Source of the DNA: Blastocatellia bacterium AA13
GTDB taxonomy: Bacteria; Acidobacteriota; Blastocatellia; UBA7656
Direction: 5' to 3'
Assembly (NCBI GenBank): GCA_003222245.1
Contig: QHVH01000025.1
Location: forward strand, 62,001-126,000
Length of the DNA: 64,000 nucleotides
Shown: positions 54,770 to 62,862 of the stretch, piece after piece
Position numbering within the stretch: the first letter of the stretch is position 1
Layout: each line of letters begins with the position of its first letter
Made by a program: the position numbers and the translations under genes
The notes under the pieces: model-generated
What the model saw: the letters and a program-made list of their open reading frames with translations, nothing else
What the model was told of the DNA's origin: nothing
Database searches by the model: none

Positions 54770-55810
54770 ATGCCCAAGTTCTGTCCGAACTGTGGAGCTG
54801 GTCTTGTAGACGACCAGAAATATTGTAGAAAGTGCGGCAGCAGCCTGATGACGGCCGAGCTTACCGCGCGCCGCGATCCGAGATCGCGCCAATTGGGATC
54901 TACTGAGGTCGGCGCCCGTGCCGACACAGTTCGGAATCTCGATCCCAATACAGGTGAAATGGCCGGCGTTGAAGACGGCGGCACACGAACGATCGGCTCT
55001 CCGGGCCTCCCTTCTTCGGCTCTGCCGGGCGGCACGCAACGAATGGAAGGATCAAAAACTCTAGAATCAGGCGGGCCAACTGCAACAGCAGGGTTCGGAG
55101 TCCTGCCTCAATCGCAGCCCGCGCCAGCGGAGCCGGCTGCGGCTAAAAAGAGCTTTCCTATTGTCGCCCTCTTGAGCATCGTCGTAATCCTATTGGCAGC
55201 CGTACTGGGTGTCGGCTACTGGCTATATACACGGGCCCGTAATGCGAGTGCTTCCAGTGCTCCCAATGCCGCTCCACAAGAATCCATGTCGCAACAGGCC
55301 GCTCAAGCCGCCGGCTCCAGCTCGACTCCCGAGGCGACGGGATCCGCGGCAACTGCTCCCGGTAACGTCGTCGCCGCCAACAACAACTCGGCTACGACGC
55401 CAAACGCCAGTCGCGAGCAAAGAGAGAAGAACGCCTCGCAGACTGTACCCTCGGCCTCCATCGGTGAAACCGCGAAACCGTCGGAGAGTGAGTCAGCGTC
55501 CTCCAAGCCCGCCGAGACGAACAAGAATCAGAGCGTCTCGAGCACGGTTACGCAAACGAAGACCATAACCGCCGACGATCACATCAAGGCCGGATTAAAA
55601 GCCTTTGATTCCGGCGCCTATTCGCAGGCAGTGTCCGAGTACACGGCGGCCGCGAGGCTCCAGCCATCCAACGCCGATGTACATTATTTGTTGGGACTCT
55701 CGTATGAGAAATTGAAGAGGCCCGCCGATGCTCTCGCGGAATACCAGAAATGCACCTCGGGCCCTTACGCGGCGGTCTCGAAACAGCACGTCAAACGGCT
55801 CTCAAAATAA
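54770..55810 (+). CDS. Zinc-ribbon, membrane-anchored TPR protein
   Basis: A 346-residue protein. It begins with a zinc ribbon (Cys5, Cys8, Cys19, Cys22 in FCPNCG/YCRKCG), then a Pro/Gly/Thr-rich linker. One membrane helix lies at about 129-154 (VALLSIVVILLAAVLGV). A long Ala/Ser/Pro-rich, presumably disordered region (about 155-262) precedes TPR-like helices to the end. The order suggests an inner-membrane scaffold with a cytosolic zinc finger and outward TPR. GAAGGAG sets the start. Function is unknown. Confidence 0.8.
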   Translation: MPKFCPNCGAGLVDDQKYCRKCGSSLMTAELTARRDPRSRQLGSTEVGARADTVRNLDPNTGEMAGVEDGGTRTIGSPGLPSSALPGGTQRMEGSKTLESGGPTATAGFGVLPQSQPAPAEPAAAKKSFPIVALLSIVVILLAAVLGVGYWLYTRARNASASSAPNAAPQESMSQQAAQAAGSSSTPEATGSAATAPGNVVAANNNSATTPNASREQREKNASQTVPSASIGETAKPSESESASSKPAETNKNQSVSSTVTQTKTITADDHIKAGLKAFDSGAYSQAVSEYTAAARLQPSNADVHYLLGLSYEKLKRPADALAEYQKCTSGPYAAVSKQHVKRLSK

Positions 55811-55822
55811 TTCGACCTATAG

Positions 55823-56338
55823 TCAATCAGTCCGAAGAATTTGCATCTTCAATCGCCTGAGGCAGTCATCGCGCAAATCGCGGGACGACGCCAGCCGTAG
55901 CTCATCGACTAATCGATCGATCTCCTGTGCGCGTGTGCGCTCGGGTTGTTCCACGACTTCAGGTTCCGAAACTGCTTCACCGCACATGAACTCAACGGCT
56001 TGCCAAAAGCGATCGATGTTTATCGGCTTGGCTATGCAAAAATCCGCGCCCGCTGCCTCCGCTTCGAGAAAGACCACGGGGCCGCAGCCGCTTATGGCGA
56101 TTATGGGTGTCTGGTCAATACCGGGATCATGTCTGACGTTTGAGATGAAGCTCAAGCCGCTGGCTCCGGGCAGGGCGATATCGGTGAGAATGAGAGTAGG
56201 CCTATGTTCGCGTGCAAGTCGTAATGCCAGATCAGCCTCCGATGCCGTGACGGTTGTGTAGCCCTTGAGCCGCAATAGTTCGGACAATGGATGAAGGGTG
56301 TCGAAGTCATCTTCGACTATTAAGATCGTCTTAGCCAT
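55823..56338 (-). CDS. Response-regulator receiver protein
   Basis: A 171-residue protein from ATG 56338, with GAGGAAT upstream. It has one receiver domain with acidic pocket VEDD, acceptor Asp in LTDIALPGASG and the lysine in IAKP. The tail (about 125-171) is a helical extension ending in a short basic segment without a known output domain. It is not next to a kinase gene. Convergent with the zinc-ribbon gene, separated by 12 bases. Confidence 0.88.
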   Translation of the reverse strand: MAKTILIVEDDFDTLHPLSELLRLKGYTTVTASEADLALRLAREHRPTLILTDIALPGASGLSFISNVRHDPGIDQTPIIAISGCGPVVFLEAEAAGADFCIAKPINIDRFWQAVEFMCGEAVSEPEVVEQPERTRAQEIDRLVDELRLASSRDLRDDCLRRLKMQILRTD

Positions 56339-56474
56339 AGAACATTCCTCACCGAAATCGAACATATAAGAGATACGATGAGGTACATGGCTCTGACATG
56401 AGCCTTAGTAGGGTATGCGCATGATACAGGCGAGGCTCCAATGATTCAATATGAAAAATCGCCGCGCGTATGGG

Positions 56475-57422
56475 TCATAGTCTTAGAGCGTGTTCCCGGA
56501 CTCTCTCGTTGATTGTCAAAGCGAGGCGTAGTGCGTTGAGTCCATCTTCACCGGTTACTTTCACAGGCGTCCGCTTCGAAGCTGCGTCAAGGAAGGATTC
56601 TATTTCAAGGCTGAGCGGTTCGGAGCGTTCGGAGGTCAGAAGCTCGGATCTGATTTCAGGCAAGCCCGCCGCCGCTGGTATGACCGAGACGACTGTTGCT
56701 TCCTGCGCCGTGTAATCGAGCGAAACATATTGCTGAGGCTGAAAGAATCGGAGCTTTCTCACGCGCTCGCCCGAGACGCGGCTTGCGGTAAGGTTGGCGA
56801 TGCAGCCATTCTCAAACTCGATTCTAGCATTGGCGATATCGGTTCTCGGCGTAAGCACTGGAATTCCCGCGGCGCGCACTTCGATGACCGGACTCTTAAC
56901 AAAAGAGAGCACTATATCGAGATCATGGATCATCAGATCCATCACAACATCTATATCCAGGCTCCTGGGAGTGAACGGACTTAGTCTGTGCGCTTCAAAG
57001 AATCTCGGTTGCGTTACAATCTCTCCGGCCGAGACAATCGCGGGATTGAAGCGCTCGAGGTGGCCTACCTGCAGGATTGCGTTATTGAGCCGGGCCGCTT
57101 GAACGAGATCGGCTGCTTCTTGAACAGTGAATGCGATCGGCTTTTCGACGAGAACCGCTTTCCCCGCATTGAGGAATGCGAGCGCGACCTTGCGATGATC
57201 GACCGTGGGAACCGCCACGGTCACGGCGTCAACTTCGCCGATCAGCTCGCTATAGTCAATCGTCGCCGCGACACCGAGCTGCTCCGCGGCCGCGGCCGCG
57301 ACTGCTTGATTCAAGTCGCAGACAGCTACGAGCGTTGCGTTTGGCGAGGCGGAATACACACGCGCGTGCTCTCTGCCGAAGTGACCAACTCCGATCACTG
57401 CTACTCTAAGAAGATTTCTCAT
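56475..57422 (-). CDS. Gfo/Idh/MocA-family oxidoreductase
   Basis: A 315-residue NAD(P)-dependent sugar or inositol oxidoreductase. The N-terminal Rossmann motif VAVIGVGHFGREH and the EKPIAFTVQEA segment, with the EKP lysine, are typical. The C-terminal half is the family's open alpha/beta domain. The ATG at 57422 begins the natural N-terminus; a longer frame exists. The substrate is unknown. Homologues are common in sugar-nucleotide and lipid-A-type pathways, and the divergent neighbour is a GT39-type transferase, which agrees with a surface-glycan role. Confidence 0.9.
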   Translation of the reverse strand: MRNLLRVAVIGVGHFGREHARVYSASPNATLVAVCDLNQAVAAAAAEQLGVAATIDYSELIGEVDAVTVAVPTVDHRKVALAFLNAGKAVLVEKPIAFTVQEAADLVQAARLNNAILQVGHLERFNPAIVSAGEIVTQPRFFEAHRLSPFTPRSLDIDVVMDLMIHDLDIVLSFVKSPVIEVRAAGIPVLTPRTDIANARIEFENGCIANLTASRVSGERVRKLRFFQPQQYVSLDYTAQEATVVSVIPAAAGLPEIRSELLTSERSEPLSLEIESFLDAASKRTPVKVTGEDGLNALRLALTINERVREHALRL

Positions 57423-59158
57423 TGATATTTGCGTTAAGCTTGACCGCTCCGAAAGTGCTTCATACACTGAACGATTCGAAACGGGATCATTCTAACCTGC
57501 CAACCAAGAAAACAGAGATAATAGTCGAAGCCGGTGCACGCGCCAAGCAATGGCAGTACGCGCTGGCTCTTACCGCCGTAGCAGGTCTTGCCTTCTTTGT
57601 CGGACTCGGCTCGCTTGGTCTGGCCGGCCCGGACGAGCCTCGCTACGCCGAAGTTGCGCGTGAAATGTTCGCGAGCGGCGACTACATATCACCGCGTCTG
57701 TGCGGCTGCTTATGGTTTGAAAAGCCGCCTCTCCTCTACTGGATGGAAGCGGCTGCCTATTACATTTTCGGAGTCAACGAATTCGCGGCGCGCATTCCGT
57801 CCGCTGTCGCGGCAACCGTGGCGGCGTTGTTCCTCTTTCACGCGATTGCCAAAACGGTTTCGATTCGACTTGGCGCAATCGTATCGATAATCCTCATCAC
57901 CTCGGCGATTTTTGTCGGCTACGGAAGGGCCGCGGCGCCGGACATGCCTCTGACTGCCTGTATCGTAATCGCGCTGTGCTCGGTCTATCTTGCCGTCTCA
58001 TCCGCTGGCCGCGCGAGAAAAGGCTATCTTGTCATCGCTGCCGTAGGCGCCGGACTTTCGCTGATTGCAAAAGGGCTCGTAGGAATTGCTTTGATCGCGA
58101 CAATATTCATCCTGGTTGCTGTTGTCACGAGACAGAGATTCCTCAAGCTAACCGAGATCGTTTTGATCACCGCGGTGTTTCTCCTTGTGAGCGCAAGCTG
58201 GTATCTTCCGGTTACGCTGCGACACGGATGGGAATTCATCCGCGAGTTTGTTATTAACCATCACTTCAAACGCTACCTGACTAACGAATATCACCATCCT
58301 GAAGCGTTTTATTTCTACTTTATCATCGCCGCCATTGGGGCGATTCCCTGGATCTTCTACCTGATTCCGGCGGTCGCGCGGCTGCGGCGCGTGTCTTTTC
58401 GAGGCGCGAGTCGTCTTGATCTCTTGCTCGTGCTTGCATGGATATGGTTTCTGGTCCCGATATTATTTTTCTCGCTGTCTGTTTCAAAGCTTCCAGGGTA
58501 CATACTGCCATCGTTTCCGGCCCTGGCGATCATTGTTGGAGTCGAGATCGAGGCTCTGCTGGACCTGAAGGCGGGGAGAGTTCTCGAAATTGCGGTCCGG
58601 CTTACCGCATTGCTGTTAATCGCTCTCGGCATCGCTTATCCCATTTATCTCAATAGAGCATTGGGAACCGCGGACCTTGGCGGTGCAATTCTGAGATTCG
58701 TTCCGCTTGCAATTGCATGCGGCGCGCTGCTGTTTCTCGCATTGAAACGAATGCAAGGTTTCGTAGCCGGTACTGGAGCTTTCATGATTAGCCTCGCGCT
58801 GGTCACTGTCGCTTTGTTCGCGCCGTATCTCAGCGGCAAGGTGAGCCTTCGCGATCTTTCTCAGCAGGCCGCGACGGCCTTGAGGCCGGGAGAGAGAATA
58901 GCGTTTTATCTGGACAAGGAATACGCCGCTGTTTTTTACGCGCAGGGACGGGTTGTTTGTGGAGTCGGCGACGGAGACGTTTTGAACGCGTACAACCCTG
59001 ACGAGATTGTCCGTGCTCTCAGAGTCGAAAAGAGCATGATCGTAATTACCTATGCCAACAAGGCGGGCGATCTGGAAACCGATTCCAGACTCGCGACAGA
59101 GACAATTGCCGCTCAGGGCAGGGAAGTAGCCTTGAGACTCAGCCCTTCAGAAAAATAG
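57422..59158 (+). CDS. ArnT-like glycosyltransferase family 39 protein
   Basis: A 578-residue polytopic membrane protein. GPDEPRYAEVAREM in the first external loop, with the D-E pair, is the GT39/ArnT catalytic hallmark. About 10-12 hydrophobic segments follow. Such enzymes transfer a lipid-linked sugar to lipid A or proteins. The start is unsettled: TTG 57422 is divergent from the oxidoreductase start, and GTG 57455 is another choice. If the former is right the two 5' ends would overlap. It converges on the damaged hydrolase gene with no gap. Confidence 0.88.
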   Translation: MIFALSLTAPKVLHTLNDSKRDHSNLPTKKTEIIVEAGARAKQWQYALALTAVAGLAFFVGLGSLGLAGPDEPRYAEVAREMFASGDYISPRLCGCLWFEKPPLLYWMEAAAYYIFGVNEFAARIPSAVAATVAALFLFHAIAKTVSIRLGAIVSIILITSAIFVGYGRAAAPDMPLTACIVIALCSVYLAVSSAGRARKGYLVIAAVGAGLSLIAKGLVGIALIATIFILVAVVTRQRFLKLTEIVLITAVFLLVSASWYLPVTLRHGWEFIREFVINHHFKRYLTNEYHHPEAFYFYFIIAAIGAIPWIFYLIPAVARLRRVSFRGASRLDLLLVLAWIWFLVPILFFSLSVSKLPGYILPSFPALAIIVGVEIEALLDLKAGRVLEIAVRLTALLLIALGIAYPIYLNRALGTADLGGAILRFVPLAIACGALLFLALKRMQGFVAGTGAFMISLALVTVALFAPYLSGKVSLRDLSQQAATALRPGERIAFYLDKEYAAVFYAQGRVVCGVGDGDVLNAYNPDEIVRALRVEKSMIVITYANKAGDLETDSRLATETIAAQGREVALRLSPSEK

Positions 59159-60001
59159 TTACGCCTCATTTCGCCGATGCCCGCATTCCTCCTGCCGGCG
59201 GCTTGTCGATCGTCGTGGGCAGCGCATCGCGAAAGAACGCAACGTAACCGAATCAAACGCCGGAGCGGCGTCTCCTTTGCGCATAAGGTAAAGCTGCATG
59301 GCATATCCGGTCACGCTGCTCGCGGGTCCTGAATCAACCAGGTCGTTGGCCCATCTGGAATCGCCGATGTAGGTTTTGAGCTTGTAATTTATATAATGCG
59401 CCACATCCGGATACACCGAGTCAACGGCGACGGCTTTGACCAGGGTATTCTGTGAAGCCGCGATCAACGATATATATCCGCCTACGTCGACTCCATATAA
59501 CCCGACTCGGCCGTCAAGCAGCTCCTGTCCGCTTTCATTCTTCATAGCCTTGATGAAACCTATCGCCGAGAGAAGATCATCCGTTTCATATGTGCCAAGG
59601 CCGGACCAGTTGACCTGACTCTCGCCGTGTCCCCTCAGGTCGTAGAGCAGAACGTGATAGCCCGCCTTCCAGAGCTCAAACGCAAGGGTGAGCACTTCGG
59701 ATCTATTCGAGCCATAACCGTGGCTGAGAATCACCGCCGGAGCGGGACGGCCGCGGCTCAGAAACCAGCCGTAGGAGTAGGTTCCGTCCGAATCCTTCCA
59801 TTTCTCTTCGGACCAGATCGGCTGTTGCATGATGACTTGAAAATCTCGGGGCGAGCCGTACAGCTTTGTTCGCTGCGGGTGGGTCATTCGGTGAATTAAA
59901 TATGCCTCGAGCGCCCCGACCCCGACCACGAAAACAAGCACGGGCGGAATAAACACCCACATCAAGCGCTTAAAGAACACGCGCATCTGTTTGGAAGCCA
60001 T
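59159..60001 (-). CDS. Alpha/beta hydrolase-fold protein with an atypical elbow and a likely frameshifted end
   Basis: A 280-residue protein with an N-terminal membrane anchor (about 12-32). It has the alpha/beta hydrolase core: HGYGSN oxyanion region and YDLRGHGES. The nucleophile elbow reads GVDVGG, with Asp172 in place of serine. After residue about 245 the frame becomes Arg-rich (MRCPRRSTSRRQEE), unlike a normal end. In another frame of the same strand the bases read FFRDALP and stop at 59166-59168. This suggests a frameshift near 59245, and the region between domains also looks short. Function may be lost or the sequence may carry an error. Confidence 0.65.
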   Translation of the reverse strand: MASKQMRVFFKRLMWVFIPPVLVFVVGVGALEAYLIHRMTHPQRTKLYGSPRDFQVIMQQPIWSEEKWKDSDGTYSYGWFLSRGRPAPAVILSHGYGSNRSEVLTLAFELWKAGYHVLLYDLRGHGESQVNWSGLGTYETDDLLSAIGFIKAMKNESGQELLDGRVGLYGVDVGGYISLIAASQNTLVKAVAVDSVYPDVAHYINYKLKTYIGDSRWANDLVDSGPASSVTGYAMQLYLMRKGDAAPAFDSVTLRSFAMRCPRRSTSRRQEECGHRRNEA

Positions 60002-60178
60002 AGCTGAGTTTTCCGATTAGCGGGGCGGGTTATTGAAAGGGGCAATGCACGTCGGGCGCTCCTAGAGCAGCACCGTATAGGGATTCAGTATACAGGCGCG
60101 CCCCCGAAAAGCAATAGTTCTCTGATTTGATTGTGGATTACTGATGGACTGCTCCGAGCGGACCGTAGCATAAAGAGA

Positions 60179-60198
60179 GGCGGCCACGAAGCGCCGCC
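60179..60198 (-). terminator. Hairpin 3' of the choice-of-anchor V gene
   Basis: Arms GGCGGC (60179-60184) and GCCGCC (60193-60198) with an 8-base loop lie 51 bases beyond the stop at 60250, reading on the minus strand, followed by TCTCTTTAT. Same family as 8756-8775. Confidence 0.5.
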
Positions 60199-60249
60199 CC
60201 ATACCTTGGTAGTTCTATCCTCTGTGAAAAATCGGATGCTACATGTCTC

Positions 60250-61422
60250 TTAAGGCGGATCAATAACGGGACGGAAGTATGAAAAGGGCGCCGACTCGGT
60301 TCCGTCGGGGTTGTGTACCTTCAATATTGCAGTCGTACCCGGATTGATGAACTTGCCGGCTTTCTTGCAAATCAACCAATGCGTGGGATCGGTGTCATCG
60401 TTGCGAGTCTTTTGATTGTCGCTGCCGAGGATAACGACCGCTCCGTCCTGAAAATTGTCTCCATTGACGAATATCTTATTCCCTTTGCCGCTGACGGCGA
60501 TGATAACCGGAAGCGCCTGACCGCTGCCGCTGCCGCTTATCGAAAACCTCCCGCTGCGAACCTCGGCGGGCGAGCCGCCGGACTTCGGCAGAGCTTGAAT
60601 TCGAAGGCGTCCCTGGGTAGTCGGCTTGTTCGGAACCGTCCAATCGTAGGTATGCACGCTCGCGTCGGTAGTGGAAAAGATTAAATTCGAAATCGGGAAG
60701 GTCGCGCCGTCGTCGGTGGAATAGCGAAGCTCATATCCGTCGATGCTTCCCTGATTGCTCGAAGACCAGGTGATCGTGTAGTGCTGGCCCACCACGAGCG
60801 TCTGATTGTCCAGGGCGCTTGTAAGCGACACGCCCACTATCGTCGAAGGCGATTCGGATGTCGCATTCGTCGTGTAGATATTGTCGTTCCTGTTGCTGCC
60901 CGAGTTGTCCGCGGCATTGCCCGCGGCAAAGAAGTTGACGGTTCCAACGTCGGTAGACGGAGCGGTCCATCGAATTTGCCACGTGTGTCCCCCGGTTGTG
61001 CCTGGGAAAGTGCCGATCTCGCTGTGCTCGATGTATTGCCGATCGCCAACCGCGCTTCCTGTTGTTGCGATTTGTGTGTCGGAACCGAGCGGCGCCAGAG
61101 TGCCTGCGCGATTGCCGTTGGAATCGATTGCGGTGAGCTGAAACCCCCATCGTCTACGGCCAGGGCTCGAGTCCTGAACGTTCACCGTTAGAGTGTAAGT
61201 CTGCGACGGATTATAGAGAGCTGGAAAATTCCCAATCTGGATTCTGCCGCCGCCGCTGTTCGCGGGAACCCTGTCATCGTGACACACGGTGCAGTCACCG
61301 AGATCGCCGGGCGCTCCCGTGTGTGCTCGTTCAGGACCAAACTGACTGGCGTACACAACTGCCGTCACAAGTCCGATGAGCAGCACCGCATAAATCTTGT
61401 GTTTCAATGAAAGACGAAACAT
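60250..61422 (-). CDS. Choice-of-anchor V domain protein with one CxxCH heme site
   Basis: A 390-residue exported protein (signal peptide about 8-28). Residues about 35-60 hold GDCTVCHDD, one c-type heme motif. A reelin-like/anchor-V domain (about 60-200: YTLTVNVQDSSPGRRRWGFQ, GGHTWQIRWTAP) follows, then an Ig-like or Kre9/KNH-type region (TWSSSNQGSIDGYELRYSTDDG) and a C-terminal domain ending near FSYF. Homologues are common in the sampled phylum. The electron-transfer partner is unknown. It lies just downstream of the second DUF1501 gene on the same strand. Confidence 0.85.
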   Translation of the reverse strand: MFRLSLKHKIYAVLLIGLVTAVVYASQFGPERAHTGAPGDLGDCTVCHDDRVPANSGGGRIQIGNFPALYNPSQTYTLTVNVQDSSPGRRRWGFQLTAIDSNGNRAGTLAPLGSDTQIATTGSAVGDRQYIEHSEIGTFPGTTGGHTWQIRWTAPSTDVGTVNFFAAGNAADNSGSNRNDNIYTTNATSESPSTIVGVSLTSALDNQTLVVGQHYTITWSSSNQGSIDGYELRYSTDDGATFPISNLIFSTTDASVHTYDWTVPNKPTTQGRLRIQALPKSGGSPAEVRSGRFSISGSGSGQALPVIIAVSGKGNKIFVNGDNFQDGAVVILGSDNQKTRNDDTDPTHWLICKKAGKFINPGTTAILKVHNPDGTESAPFSYFRPVIDPP

Positions 61423-61494
61423 GACTCAACAACCTTCCGGAACGCGTCGGAAACGCCTTATCAAATTGGTGAGGCTATCACTTTCGATCACATT

Positions 61495-61528
61495 GGCGGG
61501 TGGAGAGGGGCGAGTCCGTACCCGCCCC
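61495..61528 (-). terminator. Hairpin 3' of the second DUF1501 gene
   Basis: Arms GGCGGGT (61495-61501) and ACCCGCC (61520-61526) or GGGGCG/CGCCCC (61507-61512 and 61523-61528) can pair. It lies 31 bases past the stop and may lower read-through into the anchor-V gene. Confidence 0.45.
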
Positions 61529-61558
61529 GACATTATTGTTTGATATGCGCTTCGCGAA

Positions 61559-62851
61559 TTAATTCAAGAAACCCACGTTGTCAAAAGAGGCGCCCAGAAC
61601 CGATCTCGAATCGTGGTTCAGCCACTTATCCAAAACCGTGGCATAAATTGAACGAAGATCGACGTTGCCCACGAGATTTCCGTTGCGATCCAGGCTGGAG
61701 AGCGAAGGCTGCTGACCGTAAACGCCCCCCTTGACCGAGCCGCCGATCACGTACCATGCCGAAGCCCGTCCGTGATCGCAGCCCATCGTTCCGTTCTGCT
61801 GCGGACGCCTGCCGAATTCAGAGTAGGTCATGATGAGGGTATTCTGGCTGAAACCGTGGGCATCCAGATCGTCATAAAATGCCTTCACCGCTTGTGAGAA
61901 CTGCATCAGCAACCCGGCCTGTCCGTTCACGAGCTTGTTTACCTGGCCGTTGACATTGGCGACGAGGTTTTGATGAAAATCGAAGCCGCCGATCGAAACG
62001 TGGAAGAGGGCCGAAGTCGGAATAGTTACGATCAACTGCGCGACCATCTTCAGCAGGTTAGCAAGGCCGGTGTTCGGATAACCTTGCGGCGCGTACTTGG
62101 CGGTCTCCGTTTGAATAGTGATCGAATCAGTGAATCCTTTAGCGCCCGCGCGCGCAACGGTGTCGATGAAAGCGCCGGAATCGAAGCTTCGCGAGTTTCC
62201 CGCCGTAAACGCCGTTATCTGATTATTGCGATCCCTGGTATTTCTCGCATCGGTTTGAAAGGTATATTGCGCAAAGCTGCTGATGCTTGGAATCACATAA
62301 CTAGTGTCGGGCGTATAGAACATCTGTGGAAGAGAGCCGATTCCAGCCGCGTAAAACCCGGGTTGGCCCGCGAAGGCCTGGGAAGCATATCTGCCAAGCC
62401 AGCCGCCGTTTGGTATCGTTCCGCTCAGGCCGCCTGCCGCGAGGTTCGTCGTTCCTTCGAAGTGCGAAAGGCTTTGTTTGTCACTCTCGTCGACGCCGAC
62501 AATCAAAGCTACTTTACCCGCGTCGTAGAGCTGCTTAATCTCTTTCAGCCGCGGATGAAGCGCCAGATCATTGTTAATCATCGTGGTGGCGCCGGTGTCA
62601 TCCTTCAACTCGGATGGCTGCAGGGAAATATCCGGCCGGAGCTGATAGTACCGAGAATCCGAGTATGGAATGATATTGCTCAATCCGTCGTTTCCACCGG
62701 AGAATTGAATGACGACGAGCTTGTGCGCAAGATTGGCCGCCGGATCGATCGATTGGCCGTTCGCCTGAGTAAAACCGAACTTCGGTATCAACATGCTGGC
62801 CGTGACCGCGCCTACGCTTTGCTTGATGAATTGTCTTCTGGTCGTTGGCAT
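61559..62851 (-). CDS. DUF1501 domain-containing protein, Tat-exported (second copy)
   Basis: A 430-residue protein from ATG 62851, which has GGGAGG upstream. It starts with a twin-arginine signal (TRRQFIKQSVGA). Family blocks match the first copy: SGGNDGLSNIIPY, DVS-type metal region HVSIGGFDFHQN, MTYSEFGRRP and MGCDHGRAS. Cleavage follows near GFTQA. Sequence identity to the first copy is low outside motifs, so they are old paralogues. It starts 12 bases after the second DUF1800 gene on the same strand. Confidence 0.93.
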   Translation of the reverse strand: MPTTRRQFIKQSVGAVTASMLIPKFGFTQANGQSIDPAANLAHKLVVIQFSGGNDGLSNIIPYSDSRYYQLRPDISLQPSELKDDTGATTMINNDLALHPRLKEIKQLYDAGKVALIVGVDESDKQSLSHFEGTTNLAAGGLSGTIPNGGWLGRYASQAFAGQPGFYAAGIGSLPQMFYTPDTSYVIPSISSFAQYTFQTDARNTRDRNNQITAFTAGNSRSFDSGAFIDTVARAGAKGFTDSITIQTETAKYAPQGYPNTGLANLLKMVAQLIVTIPTSALFHVSIGGFDFHQNLVANVNGQVNKLVNGQAGLLMQFSQAVKAFYDDLDAHGFSQNTLIMTYSEFGRRPQQNGTMGCDHGRASAWYVIGGSVKGGVYGQQPSLSSLDRNGNLVGNVDLRSIYATVLDKWLNHDSRSVLGASFDNVGFLN

Positions 62852-62862
62852 AACGTCCTCCC

